The notes under the pieces: generated by a model
What the model was told of the DNA's origin: nothing
The model's input: only the letters and a program-made list of their open reading frames with translations
Databases searched by the model: none
Made by a program: the position numbers and the translations under genes
Source: Coniochaeta sp. PMI_546
Lineage: Eukaryota; Ascomycota; Sordariomycetes; Coniochaetales; Coniochaetaceae
Direction: 5' to 3'
Assembly (NCBI GenBank): GCA_021432605.1
Contig: MU271156.1
Coordinates: forward strand, 372,001 to 436,000
Length of the DNA stretch: 64,000 bases
Shown here: piece by piece, positions 21,794 through 34,900 of the stretch
Layout of the letters: each line of letters opens with the position of its first letter
Position numbering within the stretch: the first letter of the stretch is position 1

Positions 21794-23917
21794 GTTGGCT
21801 GGCTTGCGGAATATGTGACAGCGTATGGGAGTGATGAGGCTCGGCGGTTGACAGTCGGAAGGTAGGTGTGCGGCGGCGGTAAGGGCAACCAATGGGTGAA
21901 CAAGGAACCGGTCTGTTGTTGATTCTGGGACAACGATAGGCGAACGCAGAGCACAGCGTGGGAGAGATATCACAATCAAACCCCAGAACGAAAGACCTTG
22001 AGTTTGCCCCCTCAATGCTGTAAAAGAATGGAATTGGTTTCCTCAACAGCAAATGTCTCCAACAATTGAGTCAATTCACCCGAGATAGCAAGTGGCGTAA
22101 GATCCGAGTCAGGGGCGCTTGTTGGGCTGCTGTTTCAGGTTCTTGGATTGGAATCAATCCAGCCGCCTGAATGTAGCTGAGGAAAACACGGATAACAGGC
22201 AAAATGCAGAAAGACCAGTGAGTGACATCGACCACGAAAGCGATTGTCTCAGTGTGATCTCGTGGCGCAAAACTGAAGATGGCTGGATGGTGGAGGTTGG
22301 CAGGAAACGAACTTGACGGCGTGCGGCGTACGGCGTGCGGATGAGCGAGGGCATTGGATCACAGCACCTCGAAAAGCTGCCCCTTGCTCCATGCCCCACA
22401 TTAATTTCCAGGAGTGCAGGAGTTGATGCTAAAGCAAGGGGTAGCACGCCTTGGCGTCACGCTCGCCAGTTGCCAGTGATTTTTGTGACAATTTTTTACA
22501 GATGATAAGCCCAGCCGTCAGCTGTAATCGAAGCGAGTGCTGTCCGACAGCCTGATTTCCATGGCCTGCCGGTCCGACGCCAGCAATAACCCATGCACTC
22601 TTTATGCAGGCTTGGGGACCGTGCGCTCACTTGTAAGTATCACCGGCCCCACCACAACCACCAGCCTGCAAGGGGCAAACGCATCTCATGCGGCTCGACT
22701 CGATTCAACTGGACTTCGGTTTCTCACAAGCTCAGCCCGTCTCAGTTCCCAGCAAAGACTTCTACGTGTGTGCTCATCAGAGAGGGCAGTCCGCAAAATG
22801 AAGAGAAGAAACATCAGCAGCGTGTGTCTGTATAGCAGTCGTGGTTTCTTGTCTTGATACTGAACAATTGAAGGGCCAACGTTTCGAGTCTATAAGCTAA
22901 CAAATGGCAGACAAACTATTGACATCCGAACATCATCTTAGCGATGTCGATCGAACGTGGCCTCACAATCCACCATATCTGAAGAGTTGTGATAAGAAAC
23001 TTTTAATCTTCTCCGCCTCCCTTCTTATCCTTCCTCTGGGAATCCCCATTAGTGCCTGATATGGATTTGTCTCGGGTGGCTAGGCCTTCCAACGAGGATT
23101 GGGATGGATGATCGACGTCGTTCCGAATGAGGCACAGTCTGCAGGCCGCTTTCCACGTGCTGTTTTGCTAGCCCCCACAACGGCACCACAGATCGGAGAC
23201 AAGGTCCCGACTACGGTACACCACACGCTGCAGGCCCACAGCTCGCGGAGCGAGCCGATACACATTCCAACAGAGCCGCCTTGATTTCTATGCTGCGCGT
23301 TCCTGTGCGCGCCTCTGCGATTTAATTCGCGAAGGAACGATGCACTATTGCTTCTTCTACTAGTGTATCAAGCTAGCGGGATATTGTCCGTCATGCTTCG
23401 CGACTCGTGGCCCATGGGATGCTATTGAGCCTCGCGGAGTTTACGCTGTCAGCCTTTCAGGCAGGATCCCAGTTGTTTGTCCCACGCTATTGAATATCAG
23501 CTGGGACATTTTGCACCGTGAGCCACAGCCTCGACACACTATTAACGCCACAACATCTGTTAGAACAAAGCAATGTGGGCGGCCGTGGTGATGTCTCTGA
23601 CGACGTTAGAGCTAGTCAGTTAAAAAAAAAAAGGACTCTGTTGAATCACCCTGCGAGGCTCTCGGCAGAGCAATGCCGCAGTCGTACTGTGGGACAGTTC
23701 TCTACATCTTCTCTTGGCTTCTTAAGAGCAGAGCCGCCTCGGGGTCTCCCATGATTCTACGTTCTTCCTTTTTATCTGTTGTCCGTCGTTGAGATCCGGT
23801 TCATTCTTTCACCAGTCTCGCAGCCTTTCGTTTGGTAGTATTTCTACTTTGGTGTAATCCGGCTACTGCTCCAGTTGCCAGTCACTCATTTAACACACAC
23901 CTCAAATCACCTCTAGG
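21794..23917. other. Divergent intergenic region, no gene seen
   Basis: About 2.1 kb between the small basic protein and the double-WSC gene. Open frames are short and unsupported. A poly-A run sits near 23620-23632. It should contain both promoters. Confidence 0.5.
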
Positions 23918-25552
23918 ATGTTTGTTAGGAACGGTGCCACTCTGGTGGCTGCTGTGGCCCTGCTCGCATCGGTTGATGCCAAGCGTCAGCAGCTCCATGA
24001 GCGAGGCACTCGATGCAACGGTGACAACCTCCTGAACCGCTTCAGGGATCATCGGTATTCCGATGCTGCCATCAGCTTCTGCCAGACCTACGTCAACTCC
24101 GTGACCTATTCGGTCGTGACTGTTTCCACTGACGAGGCCCAGTAAGTTTTCCGTTCTCTGCAGATTTAGGAGCCTCTCTAACATGTCTCCAGCGTGTCCT
24201 CCCCAGTCACAACCTACAGCACGGCTTATCCTTCGCCGCTCCTGACGTCGTCTTATCCAGCGTCCCGTCTGTCCAGTGCCTGCAGCTGCGTGACTCCGTC
24301 GGTAGTTACAGCTGTTGTGACGGAGTACGTCGCCAGCTCGACGTCGACTGCCTCAGATGACGCTGCCACCACCACATCGGAAGATTCTTCCACGACAACT
24401 GACGATTCTTCCACGACAACTGACGATTCTTCTACAACGAGCACTGCTGATCCCACGACTTCCACGGATGCTGCAACAACATCTACAGATGATTCATCCA
24501 CGACCACCACGGAAGATCCATCAACCACCACAACTGAGGACCCGTCGACCACCAGCACTGATGACTCCTCGACAACTACTGAAGACCCTTCCACCACTGC
24601 CACCGAGGATCCTTCCACTACTACCACCGAGGATTCATCCACCACCACCACCGATGATCCTTCCACTACTACTACCGAGGATTCGTCCACTACCACCGAG
24701 GATCCGTCCACCACCACCACCGAGGATCCTTCCACTACTACCACCGAGGATTCGACCACTACCACCGAGGATCCGACCACTACCACCGAGGACCCTTCCA
24801 CTACTACCACCGAGGACCCTTCCACTACTACCACCGAGGATTCGTCCACTACCACCGAGGACCCTTCGACCACCACCACGGATCCAGCGACCACCGCCAC
24901 CGACGACCCTTCAACCACCACCACGGATCCAGCGACCACCACAACTGATGCTCCCGCCGGCCCCACCTCCCTCGGCTGCTACGTGGAAGGCTCCGGCGGC
25001 CGCGCCCTGAAGAACCTCATCCTCGCGGAGGACACCCTCACCATCGAGGCGTGCGCCGCAGCATGCACCAGCTACGGCTTTTTTGGCGTCGAATACGGAC
25101 GGGAATGTTGGTGTGATGACGTGATCGAGCCCACCGCCTTCGTGTCTCCCGACCCCAGCGTTTGCAACATGGCCTGCAAGGGCGACGTCACCGAGATCTG
25201 CGGCGGCAGCTCGACCATCAACATCTACGGCGCTGCGTCCGCCGCTGGCACGACCCCGACCGAGAGCCCGTACACCTTCACCGGCTGCTTTGCCGAGCCC
25301 GCGGGCGCTCGCGCGCTGCCGCAGCTGTATGCCTCCACCAAGATGACGATCGAGCTGTGCCACCTCGACTGCTCCCTGGCCGGGTACTCCTACGCCGGTT
25401 TGGAGTACAGCACCGAGTGTTGGTGCGGTAACTCGATTCCTGACCTGGCTCCGCTCGGACCGGAGTCCTGCAACGCTGCTTGTGCCGGAGACGCCACCGA
25501 GACGTGCGGCGGCAGCAATGCGCTCCAGCTCTACACCGTCACGGCGAACTAG
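23918..25552 (+). CDS. Secreted protein with two WSC domains and a Thr-rich stalk
   Basis: Two exons (23918-24141, 24193-25552; intron GTAAGT..CTCCAG) give 527 residues. Residues 1-21 form a signal peptide ending SVDAKRQ. A short cysteine-containing region (CNGDNLLNRF, CSCVTPSVVTAVVTEYV) follows. Residues about 145-325 are a Thr/Ser/Asp/Glu/Pro stalk of repeated TTTEDPS units. Two WSC domains end the protein (about 332-424 and 430-527), each with the usual cysteines (GCYVEG, ECWCDD, EICGGSS; GCFAEP, ECWCGN, ETCGGSN). WSC domains bind fungal wall glycans (established knowledge). There is no C-terminal membrane helix, so it is released or wall-held and is not a Wsc1-type sensor. Its first WSC resembles the one in the oxidase fusion. 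Confidence 0.9.
24340..24950 (+). repeat. TTTEDPS-encoding tandem repeat
   Basis: Around two dozen imperfect 18-24 base units (core ACCACCGAGGATCCTTCC) code for the stalk of the double-WSC protein. The repeat is prone to copy-number change. The long minus-strand frame across it is a shadow. Confidence 0.8.
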
Positions 25553-26192
25553 GCTCGCAACTTTGGGGTTCTTAGTCGGTGGTATCGACAGCGGACCAAT
25601 GTCTTGGAGATGTCAATAATGATGATGAGTGGACATAATGGAGTCTCACGGGGATCGGATATGATCCAGTTCTAGACCGGGGTATCTTGATATCTTTTTT
25701 CACAGCCTCTGCTGTCGGGGCTCCGCTCTGTCCGAGTGCTGTTTATACACAGAAAATCTTTCTCTTCGGCCGGGCTATGCAGCGATGCATTTTCTGCACC
25801 AATGTAACAATAACGAATCTCGCTTTCAACTAGAAGCATAGACTAGGGCATTACTCTGGCGTTGCATATGGGGTCACAAGCAGCAATGTATAATGATCTT
25901 CGAGATCGAGTAACTTTGATCTGGGATATTATGGTGACGCTGCCATTGTAAACACAGAATTAACCCAGTTGGTCTTCGCTTCTCTGTAATGCTCCTCGAC
26001 GCCCTGTATGACATGTGTCTGCGTCCTTGAATTATTCTGTCTTCCCTCGCCGCTTCCTGTTTCCATCATGAAATACGACTTCCCAGCTTCCATTGACAGG
26101 AGACACCCACCAGTGAGAGCGCACTGTCGGGCTCGATTGGTTGCGCAATTACTGGAGTACCTGTAGTCGGGGGTGTTCAGTGACGATAGTGT
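25553..26192. other. Convergent intergenic region
   Basis: 3' flanks of the double-WSC and BTB genes. No gene is visible. Confidence 0.6.
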
Positions 26193-27175
26193 TCAGTGAT
26201 GATAGTTTCCAACAGCTGCTCGTTCATGATCAAAGCGCTCGAATCTCGTGATCAACCGATCCGTAAGATCCTTCGCAAACTCGGGGTACGTCTCGAAGAC
26301 TTTCTGGAACTCGACAGACTTCCAGAGTATTTCCATCTCGCAGGCAGAATAAGACGACACGAGGTCTCGTAGGCCGCGCGTTGCGTTGTTCAGCTGGACG
26401 GTGTTCATGTATACGTAAGAGGCCAATTGAGCGACGTTGCGGGTCGCAGATTTATAGAGATTGATGGTAGCCAGGACCGCAGCAAGCTTGGTCAGCGCCA
26501 AAGTCTCCAATGCAGATATACCATGGTAATCAGCAAATACGGCCAACCTCGCGTGGCACAGGAGGACCATGGTGCAGTCCTCATCACCTCGATTCTGAAA
26601 GAGTCTGGGGTCCCATCTAGTATCGACATCATAGCGTTCAATCCAAGCATACCAAAGATCCGCCGCGTGACGGTCTCTCGTGACTGCCTGCGGCAGCGGA
26701 TCAGAACTGTCCCAGTATCCAGTTTTCGGCTTGACGGACGACGCCGCCGATCCCCGCCCACTGATATGCCGTTTGTGGGATGTGGAAGGGATCTTGACCT
26801 TCGAGAGAGCGACTCGTGCTTCCTCCGTTTTCGTCTCATCCGACAGGTCGACTATTGGACTCGGTTCCGCCCCATCGTAATCGCCAGTGTAGGCAAACTT
26901 GCAGAAGCGAACGAACGTATCTTGGTCCACATCTGCCCAGACGGCGCAGTCTTCGCAGGCTTCCATCATCTGTCCGTTGACCAGAACATCTAGTGACTTT
27001 GATAACCGTGAGACCACTCCGGAGTGAATTATGAATTCTCGCTTCTCCGGGCCGACAAGAAACCGAAACGGCCTTGAGGCAACGATGCTGCGACAGAGTC
27101 AGCATATAGTCAAGCAAGCAAATCTCGTCCAAGAATGGATCACCTTTTGTAGTCCATGATTTTTATCGATTCCAT
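26193..27175 (-). CDS. BTB/POZ-domain protein
   Basis: A 32-base first exon (27144-27175, MESIKIMDYK) joins exon 26193-27087 through an intron GTGATC..TCGCAG with a CTGAC branch site; together 308 residues. The BTB core (about 10-80) reads RPFRFLVGPEKREFIIHSGV, VSRLSKSLDVLVNGQ, then WADVDQDTFVRFCKFAYTGD. A Ser/Lys-rich loop and a helical C-terminal region follow (VFADYHGISALETLALTKLA). Fungal BTB proteins of this layout are numerous and mostly uncharacterised; some act as cullin-3 adaptors or regulators. No MATH, Kelch or DNA-binding domain is present. The tiny first exon is needed to complete the first BTB strand. Confidence 0.8.
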
Positions 27176-28328
27176 GGTTGCGATACTTGGCATGAATTGA
27201 GCCTAATGGAAGACCAAATAGTCTGGGACGAGTGTAGGTTAGATTGACCGTGACGGATGGAGAACGTCTGTGCAAGAAGATGCGAGGCGAAACAAAACGT
27301 TTGATGGAGAAGCAAGGTTAAGTCTGGGGAACAGTCCTTGACAAAGGAGACCGGGAGGCAAGCAAAGGGGGAGTCACGGTACACGCTGGCTCCGTCAAGA
27401 GGTCGCATCTGAACAGTGCTAAAAGAAGCAGGCGGGAGTACTGCCGCTGAGGCAGGATTGCGTGGAAGCAAAGTAAGGTAAGGTAAGGTAGGTAGGTACT
27501 TCATAACTCTCTTCACTTCCTTTTTTGCTTCACAGCAGTCGCATGTCCGGCAGGTAGACCTGGCCGGACAGTCACGCAACCAGCCTTGATTGACATTACC
27601 TTGCAGCAAAATGCTGTTACTACCTGTTTATAAGCCATGAATCACTTGAGGGTTGACAAGCTCGTCATCTTGGCCTAATTGTCTCGGTTTTCGTAACGTG
27701 TTGGAAGCATCATGCATATATATGCGTGCAGTCCCTGGCAGTAAGACCGTCGACATCCGTGCATATCGAGGCGTAAAATCATTTAGTATGATCGTCTGAC
27801 ACCTGTGATATAAACGTATCGACGCATTTGTCTTGACGTATCCCGACAGAACACTGCGTAAAAGTGAAGCCATCGTCAGTCGTCCATGGTGGGGCTGGCC
27901 AAACACTCAGGTGTTAAGCTCTTAACATTAAACATCCTTACTCACTCATACTTCTGCTAAGCTATCATCACCTATTGTGAACCGCGATTATAGGCTGTTA
28001 TACTATCACAGGATCTGCCAACCCATCACTACGCAAATTCGAAAGTTGTAGTAACGAACTGCGTCGAGTAGCCACCTTTACGATGCAGCCTGTCGTGCAT
28101 TGGCCGCCGTAGACACGGGTCGACGTCGTTACCGAGAATGAGAAAGACGCCGAACGTCGGATCGCTCCGATTCCCCGCAACTCCACTCTTGGCATGTCCG
28201 GCCGTCTCTCCCTTTCTCACGACAAACACATCGGGAGGAAGACCGAGATCTAGATCAGGTATCGCCGACTTTTGGCTCAGTCTATTGAAACTAGGACCAA
28301 TTCCACATTGAGAACGTTACTTGGGACC
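27176..28328. other. Divergent intergenic region
   Basis: The region holds a short (AAGGT)n microsatellite at about 27475-27500. A minus-strand open stretch near 28020-28290 looks protein-like but is unassigned. No supported gene. Confidence 0.5.
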
Positions 28329-30534
28329 ATGGGGAAGCGGACTTGGTCCGAGACAGAGATCGTGAGCTCGCAATCACCATGAACGCCGGACGCTTTTGGA
28401 TTTGTAATCGCTGACGATGTCTTCAGTCCGCGAGTCCGGGACAAACATCTCGGGGCGCTGTTGCACCACTACCACAGCGACAAAATACGCTGCACTCGCG
28501 AGATGTCTCTCAAGATGCTGATGTGATACAACAAACAACTTCGCTACCCCAAATATCCCGGAAAGTCAAAGCCTGTGCAGCATGTCGGAAACAGAAGATA
28601 AAATGCCTTATGGACGAGCGAGGTCCTCCGTGCCGGCGGTGCACGGAAAGGGGCCTGGGATGTGTACTAAACAAGAGTCTGCAGACTCTGATTGATGAGA
28701 AGTCACAGTACTGAGGCCCTTGCAGCGTGAACATGCTCGAGTACATGACTGACATGATCCAGATTCACGGATGCATATTCGCATGACCTTGATATGGTCT
28801 ATCAATCGCTCCAGAGTGTTTTAAGGAAGATAGGGATGGTCCAAATGCCGCCCCTACAATCTTCGAGCCCGGCCACACTCGACGAGCAAAGGTCGCCATC
28901 ACTAACAGAATCACCAGTGAGACGGAAGTTCAACGTCGGTCCGTCCTGCGACAACTCGCCTCAGATCAACCCAGCCGAGGATGGCTTGTCTGACGTACCG
29001 ATACACTCGCTTTACGCACTCACCAAACTCAGTGCTTTCCGTTCCCCTGGGGCGGGCGAGGTAGAGAAGCTACCACCGGACCACTCAAGCAGCCAAGGAC
29101 CGGACGACTTCATATCCAGGGGTGCTATCTCCCGAGACAGCGCCAATCGTCTATTCAGAATCTACAACGACACACTCGACCACTACATGTACCAAATCGG
29201 CTGTCCTTATAGCACGCTAGACGAGCTGCGAGCAAAGAGTTCCATACTAACAGCGTCAATATGTACGGTGGCAGCACTTCATGACCGGGACAGCGACTCG
29301 ATCTATGGGATATGCAGCGACGAGTTCCGGCGACTGATGGGCGCGTGTATGTTCGACAGACTCGTGAATAGAGACTCCTTGAGAGCCATGTGCATAGCTG
29401 CATATTGGCTCAGCGACATATCTTGGACTATCTCCGGCTATGCGATTCGAAGAGCCGGAGATATCAGCCTCAGTCAGAGTTTCACTCGGGTTGTGGCCGG
29501 CGGTACCGAGAGTGACGCGGACTGCTTGAGGTTATGGTACATATTGTACATCTGCGACCAACACCTGGCTATCCTGTACGGCAGGCAGCCCATTGTTCGC
29601 GATGACTTCTCGATCAAAGGGTGCGAGCGTTTCACAGCGGCTGCCGTGGCCACTGATCAGGACACGAGGCTCGTCAGCCAGGTGTCAGTGATGCTAATCT
29701 TTGAGGAAGTTCGAGACATGTTCAGTCGAGTCCCGACGGGACCGCTTCCAGAAGAGTACTTATCAAGGATAGACGAATTTGAACGCCGACTGATCGACTG
29801 GCACAAGACCTGGACAAGCATAGTCAAAGGTATGCTTCACTGTCAGTTGCGAGACGTGTTTTTGCTAATACAGACCTCTCACAGAAACATACGCACACGT
29901 CGGTAGCTTCCCACAAAAAGGAATCGTTCTGCATCTGCACTTCTCCAAGCTGCACCTCTACTCCCACGTCTTTCAGGGGCTTGGCGACTCGCCGATTCCA
30001 ACAAAACTGCTTCCATACGCCTCTGTCGCTATAAGCTCAGCCAGGTCCATCATCGAGATGCTACTGCTAGATGAAGAGGCGCGACGAGGCCTCATTGGCC
30101 CGTCTTATCTCATATCCATGACAGCCTTTGCCTGCATGTTTCTCATCAAGGTTGCCATGAAGTACGGTAACGCGCTGGTGGGCCGAGAAGATGTCACACA
30201 CCTGATTACGCGGCTCGTCGATCTGTTCCGCAAGATGTCGACCGGCAAGTGGCACCTGGTCCATCTCATGGAAGGCGGGCTCGAGAAGATGCTGGGTATC
30301 TTAGCCAAGTGCCCCGAGACGTCAGCGGCTACACCAATGCCCTCGGATACTTTCTCCTTTGGGCCTCTGGTGCCTGGGCAGGACGCGTCGGCTCTTGGTT
30401 ATCAGGACTGGGCTTCCGACTTCCCCGTCGCGAATCTAGATGGGTTCAACTTCATGGATTATAACATTGGGTTATCGCCGCTCTTGCGATTTGATCATTC
30501 GACTGGGTTTGACGGACCGGGGCACGGATTGTGA
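28329..30534 (+). CDS. Zn2Cys6 fungal transcription factor
   Basis: The proposed model has four exons (28329-28361, 28478-28707, 28763-29829, 29885-30534) and 659 residues. The zinc cluster reads CAACRKQKIKC, six residues, then CRRCTERGLGC (about residues 37-67), i.e. the six cysteines of the Zn2Cys6 binuclear class. The LQTLIDEK helix follows and the intron at 28708-28762 restores FTDAYSHDLDMVYQSL. The middle homology region has the family pattern (AYWLSDISWTISGYAIRRAG, YILYICDQHLAILYGRQP). The C-terminus has acidic and aromatic residues suitable for activation. The first exon is tentative: there is no ATG in frame before the zinc cluster, and 28329 (CCATGG context, GTGAGC donor) solves this. 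The target is unknown; it is not next to a biosynthetic cluster. Confidence 0.82.
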
Positions 30535-31923
30535 CACATTTTCGACCTTTGCGCGGGAGTGTGCAGGACAGAAGGACAGGACGGGGCATAAAGCACGACA
30601 GATCTACGAGAAACAGCCCCGAAAGTTGCAGAAACGGATCCTAATGGCTGAGTTCATCAAGACGGTGCGGAGGATCTCTGACGGCTGATCTCCCTCTGTG
30701 AGGTGGTGGGGGAATAAGCCTGCTGACTGGGGAACAGGACTAGGTTGCAAAAAATGATCACCTACCACCCCGAGACCTACTACCTACTTGAACGCGTCCT
30801 CCTGCGTTTTGCCACCAAGCCCTGCGTGTCTCCTGTGTGTTTTCAACTGTCCGCTTTTGAACACCCGTCAAGCATCGAAGCCTACCAAGTGCCTGTGGTG
30901 ATTGCATGACTCTACTTTGTGTCGATGAATCATGGCTGTACCGCCCGCCCTCATGGCTTGGCGTGTACCCCAAGGTTGCAGTTAACGACTTGCAGAATGC
31001 CATGACACTCAGCTGTCCACTTGCATTCCCACTCCCAGTGGAACGCGGCGATACGACAGGAAGCTGTGGCATCATGAAAGTCTGGAACGTGAATTCGCCC
31101 ACCACATGGGAGAGGGGGGTTCAGCTCGCGTTCACCGGTTAAGCCACCATCGCAAAGGGGTCCCCTGGGCTTGGATTATTGACGACAAGGGTGATTGCCC
31201 CATCAGGAGCTATGGCTCCGCAGGTCGCTACGGGCCGCTGGACATCCCCGCAGATCACTATGCGAACCCTACAGGAAGCGCCGAAATGGGCTAGCGCAAG
31301 TTGATCTACCGGGCTGAACTGCGCTGCGTTAACAGCCCTGAACTCATAGTGGCACCAATAGAATGTCTCCTCATCCTCAGCCACCAGTTTGGATATGGAC
31401 TGAAATGAAACCATGCAGGAGACCATCGATCTTTATCGTCATGTCTACTCAAATGCATTCCAATTTGAATTGCTTTTCCTGGGGATCTCGAGCTCTAGAC
31501 TTCCTCCGTCTGGCAGGGACTGAGACAGCTGATTCGATGGCTTTACGGCTCGAGTGCACGCGTGAAGAGGACCATGGGGAAAATGGCGGCTGTATGTGGC
31601 CGTCAAGGGTCCTTTGGTTTAGACCATGAGCTCAAGGCTCATGTCGCATGCCACGGAACAACCGGCATCTGCACGATCCTCGTTCCAGACCCAATACTCT
31701 GTCGACCGGGTCTGGCCATCGAGTTCAGCTCGTCGATTTGCACCTCGCTTTTTGCCACCACCGAGTTCCCTCTCGAGCACGCGACAATAGCGAGGCACTA
31801 GGCTATTACGGAAGTAGATATGCCCCCATCTCCGCATCGTCCATCAGGGGACAGGTCCTTGTGTCTGAACATGGTCAACATTCAAAAGGCCGATGCCATC
31901 CCATCTGAAGACCTCTACCAGAC
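30535..31923. other. Intergenic, no supported gene
   Basis: About 1.4 kb upstream of the STAND gene. Frames are short and unrecognised. An upstream non-coding exon of the STAND gene could lie here. Confidence 0.5.
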
Positions 31924-34900
31924 ATGTTGGGCCTGCGTAAAAGCTTCGGCTCAGGTGTGTTCTCGATCTCACCTCCAAGCCAAGTTTCTTCTGACGGCCA
32001 AACTGCAGCAGGCAAGAAGCTCAAGAAAAGAAGCTCCGTGTCGTCTTCTCTCAACTCGGACAATAACAGCATTGACGAAGACGCGGGGCTCAGCCCATCC
32101 CGTGGTGCAATGGAAACCATCCGTGCCGGGCTCAAGGAGTCCATGTCCGCCATGACTGTTCCCACGAAGCACGCCAAAGCCGCCGAGGTCGTCACCACAG
32201 TCGTCAGTGTGGACTCGTCTTCCAACTCTGAGAAGACTGCCTCAGTTACAGACGAGGTCATTTCCCCGACATCTACAATGGCACGGAAGCAAACTTCAAG
32301 TTCCTTCTTCCGGATCAATCGTGTCACAGACATCTACCGAAGCATCCGGCGGAACATCTTGCAGCTGGACGATTATACGTACACCGAGCAATACTTCGAG
32401 AGGCTAAACATAGAGTCCTACCGGAAATACATCGCCAATGAGCGGCTCATTCGAATGCCGAGACGAGGCAGTAACTGGGACAGAGCACTTCGTGCCGCCC
32501 TTATGTTCGGGGAGAACCTTGTTGAGTTCGGCGACGCGATTCAAGGCTTCTGCTCCGACACGACGGAGGCTTCGGTGACTGGATTGGCAAGCTGCAAATT
32601 GCTGCTCGAGGTAGGAGAAGTCGGCCTATGAACAAGCTACACAGATGACTTACATCATCACCATAACAGATCGAGAACAACAGCAAGGCGCTGGTACCAA
32701 CCTTCCAGGCTCTCAGGGAGCTGGCCCTGCTCGTCAACCAAGTCATCCAGATTGAGGGTCTCTCCGATTCCTCCATGGAGGTCAAGCATGCTACTGCTGA
32801 TCTCTATGTCGACCTCGTCGGCCTTGTTGGTGACATAGCAGTCTTCTACAAGAAGAAACTTGACAGTGTCCCGCACGGGAGTGTCACGATCAAGTTTGAC
32901 GTCGAGTTCGGCAAGCAGATCAAGCATATCTGGGAGCACAGAGCTAGAATCGTCCGCCACATGTGGGAGGTCAAGCTTGGCAAAGACAGCGACGGAGTCG
33001 AGACCATCCGCCAGAAGCTGAATGGGCGTCACTCGGCCCACAACTCGTTCTACGGCCAGGTGAAGAACAATATGCAGCGCGCTGAGGACACCTGCGAGTG
33101 GCTCAAGAGCTACCTCATCGAGTTCCTGGCCAGTGAAGAGAAGACCTTTACCATCACTGGTCCGGCGGGTTGTGGAAAGACAATGCTTGCTACATGGGTG
33201 CGCGAGAGACTCCAGCGTCCGTTGAACGACGAGGAGTTTTTCACATTGTACTACGCCTTCCGTGAGTGCTGGTCTCTGATCGTCGATGAACCGCCTGATG
33301 CTAACATCGTACAGCTTTTGATTCTGCTGAAGAGGCCACCAGTCTGGCCTTCTTGAAGAACATCCTCTTCCAGCTCTTGGAGAGGAGCGTGGGCGATGTC
33401 CATTTGTACGAGAAACTCGTCTCCACATTCGGCGAATACTCCAGAACCAAAGACCAGAAGAAGCTGGAAGCCTCCCTATGGGCGGCATTGGATGTTGGTC
33501 TCCGCACCCTCGATAGTCACGGGCGCCAGGTCGTCGTCATAGTCGACGCCCTGGAAGAGGTGACTGGCACGACCCCACTGGCCTTCCACAAGACGCTTCG
33601 CGAGCACATCGCGAAATCGGAGAGCGCAAGAGCGATCACATTCTCTAAGCATATTTCTCACATCAGTCAGGGCTGCAAGCACCTTCTCATCACACAGAAG
33701 TACATCGTTGACGACATTCGGTCCTTTCTCCGCCAATTCCTTGGAGGTGTTCCTGCCTTCACTGCCCTGACTGGCGTGGCCGAGGATCGCGTGCTGCAGG
33801 AGCTCACCGACAAAGCCAAGGATTCTTTCCTTTGGGCTAACTTAGCTTCCAACCTCCTCGCCAAGGAAGTGAGTAGCGAGTCACTTCTCAAAACGGTACA
33901 GGCTCTTTCCTCCGATTTGCACGATGTCATCGACAAGATCATCGCCAAGCTCCCCCTGATTCTGAAGGCTGGACCTACCAGGAGCATTATATCCACTCTG
34001 CTTGTAGCACACCGACCTCTCAGCGTGGGAGAGGCCACGGATCTGCTTCGTGTTGATGTCGACAAGAAGAATCTCGGTTCCACTGTCGATATCTTCCAGG
34101 AGCTGCCTCACCTTTGCGGTAGTCTCGCTGTGATTCGCGATGCACGGGTCCACTTCAAAAGCAAGGCTGTCCGCGAGCATATGCTCGGCAAGTTGGGCAA
34201 GACCCTTCCATCGTCCAACGAGGCTCATTCAGACCTGACTCGAAGCTTGTTGCTGTACGCCAAACTCAATCTCGATCTGGCGTACGAGCCGTCCTTCGAC
34301 GAATTGAGCAGCGAAGTCGTCGATGAGCACTTCACGTCGTATCCACTACTACAGTACGCCGTGCGGAACTGGCTGTTCCACTTCCGTTCAGCGGGCTTGT
34401 GTAATTCAGACGGCGGCGTTACCTTGACGGCTGAGCTGAAGGATACTTTTCCCGATTCATCCTTGTTTGTGTTACTGGAGCGTGCCTGCTGGACTAGCGA
34501 CAGCACTGATCTGGTTAAGCGCTACGAGGTGGCCCTCAAGGTTCGGGAAGGCTGCTTCCAGGACAAGGGCATTTCAGTATTGCAAACACTCATCATCCTG
34601 GGCAATCTCCACCTCTCACTCTCCAATCAGGAAGGGAGTGCCAAGTACTTCTACAAGGCTGTCAATGTCAGTCAGCTTGTTCTGTCACGCTCCCATACCG
34701 TCACTGTGGTGTGTACCTCGAAGTTTCTCCAGATCACAGAGACGATGAGCTTCACGTGCCGGACAGAGATCGTCACATGGAGGATTCGGATGATCGAGTT
34801 CATGATCGAGGAGACCAAGAGAACGAAGGGTCCTCACAGCCACGCAGTGATCAGGTGGTACGAGCTCCTTGCCACACTGTATGTGAGCATCCACGAGCAG

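Noticed and set aside
24253-24966. Minus-strand frame of Val/Ser repeats
   Set aside because: Shadow of the Thr-rich stalk of the double-WSC gene.
27475-27500. AAGGT pentamer run as a transposon end or regulatory array
   Set aside because: Too short, with no inverted partner; ordinary microsatellite.
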